Positions 63,893 through 64,000 of a stretch of 64,000 nucleotides of DNA are shown here, one piece after another. The position numbers and the translations under genes were made by a program. The first letter of the stretch is position 1, and each line of letters opens with the position of its first letter. The DNA is from JANRJY01 sp033763735 (GTDB taxonomy: Bacteria; Bacteroidota; Bacteroidia; Cytophagales; UBA9547). The notes under the pieces are model-generated. The model searched no databases and was not told the DNA's origin. It saw nothing but the letters and a program-made list of their open reading frames with translations. The stretch is from assembly GCA_033763735.1 (NCBI GenBank), contig JANRJY010000087.1, positions 48,812 through 112,811 on the forward strand. Reading direction: 5' to 3'.

Positions 63893-64000
<108 letters not shown>

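Overview
This is AT-rich chromosomal DNA from a member of the Bacteroidota. The signs are a 287-residue primary sigma factor of the Bacteroidota kind, several promoter-like sequences of the TTTG-N20-TAnnTTTG type, a type IX secretion plug protein (DUF5103), four OmpA/PD40 (PorE-like) envelope proteins, DUF5723, HU-CCDC81/SPOR and DUF2027/Smr proteins, and a prfB gene with a programmed +1 frameshift. Genus cannot be read from the window. The right edge enters an rRNA operon: a 5S gene on the minus strand, cut by the window end.

Layout. 1-6.1 kb: envelope genes (truncated TPR protein, beta-barrel) and the housekeeping block rpoD, pnp, rpsO. 6.3-15.2 kb: two OmpA/PD40 proteins flanking a GAF sensor pair and a small ion-transport group (channel-like protein, MgtC, TMEM175) with the remnant of a second mgtC copy. 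15.8-24.3 kb: a tandem-fused D-Ala-D-Ala ligase, xerD, folC, an XRE regulator with an operator-like array next to the rnpB promoter, RNase P RNA, a Rieske lipoprotein and an ATPase. 24.4-31.1 kb: DUF6090-like protein, PBP1A, T9SS plug, AhpC/TSA-like protein and prfB. 31.1-33.9 kb: a small accessory island with a broken YoeB-type toxin beside its intact antitoxin, a GNAT-like/59-aa gene pair and a PutAbiC-like membrane protein, separated by copies of an 80-bp intergenic repeat. 34-44.5 kb: TPR and OmpA/PD40 proteins, cobalamin adenosyltransferase, xylulokinase, DUF2279, siroheme methyltransferase, MobA-like, Smr and HMA proteins, ffh. 44.6-54.7 kb: rpoN, a three-gene envelope operon, an AraC regulator, ilvC and a PQQ-type sugar dehydrogenase. 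55-62 kb: a five-gene Tol/Ton-like operon (TPR, beta-barrel, HU-SPOR, ExbB, ExbD). 62-64 kb: two small exported proteins, a broken REP-associated transposase between mirror-image REP hairpins, the rRNA terminator and 5S rRNA.

Most genes are core envelope, translation and cell-wall functions. The most unusual material is not coding. A directional composite element of period-7 and period-8 words starts directly at gene stop codons at several loci. The REP/RAYT unit and the operator array are the other clear non-coding structures. No CRISPR array, tRNA, prophage or complete insertion sequence was seen.
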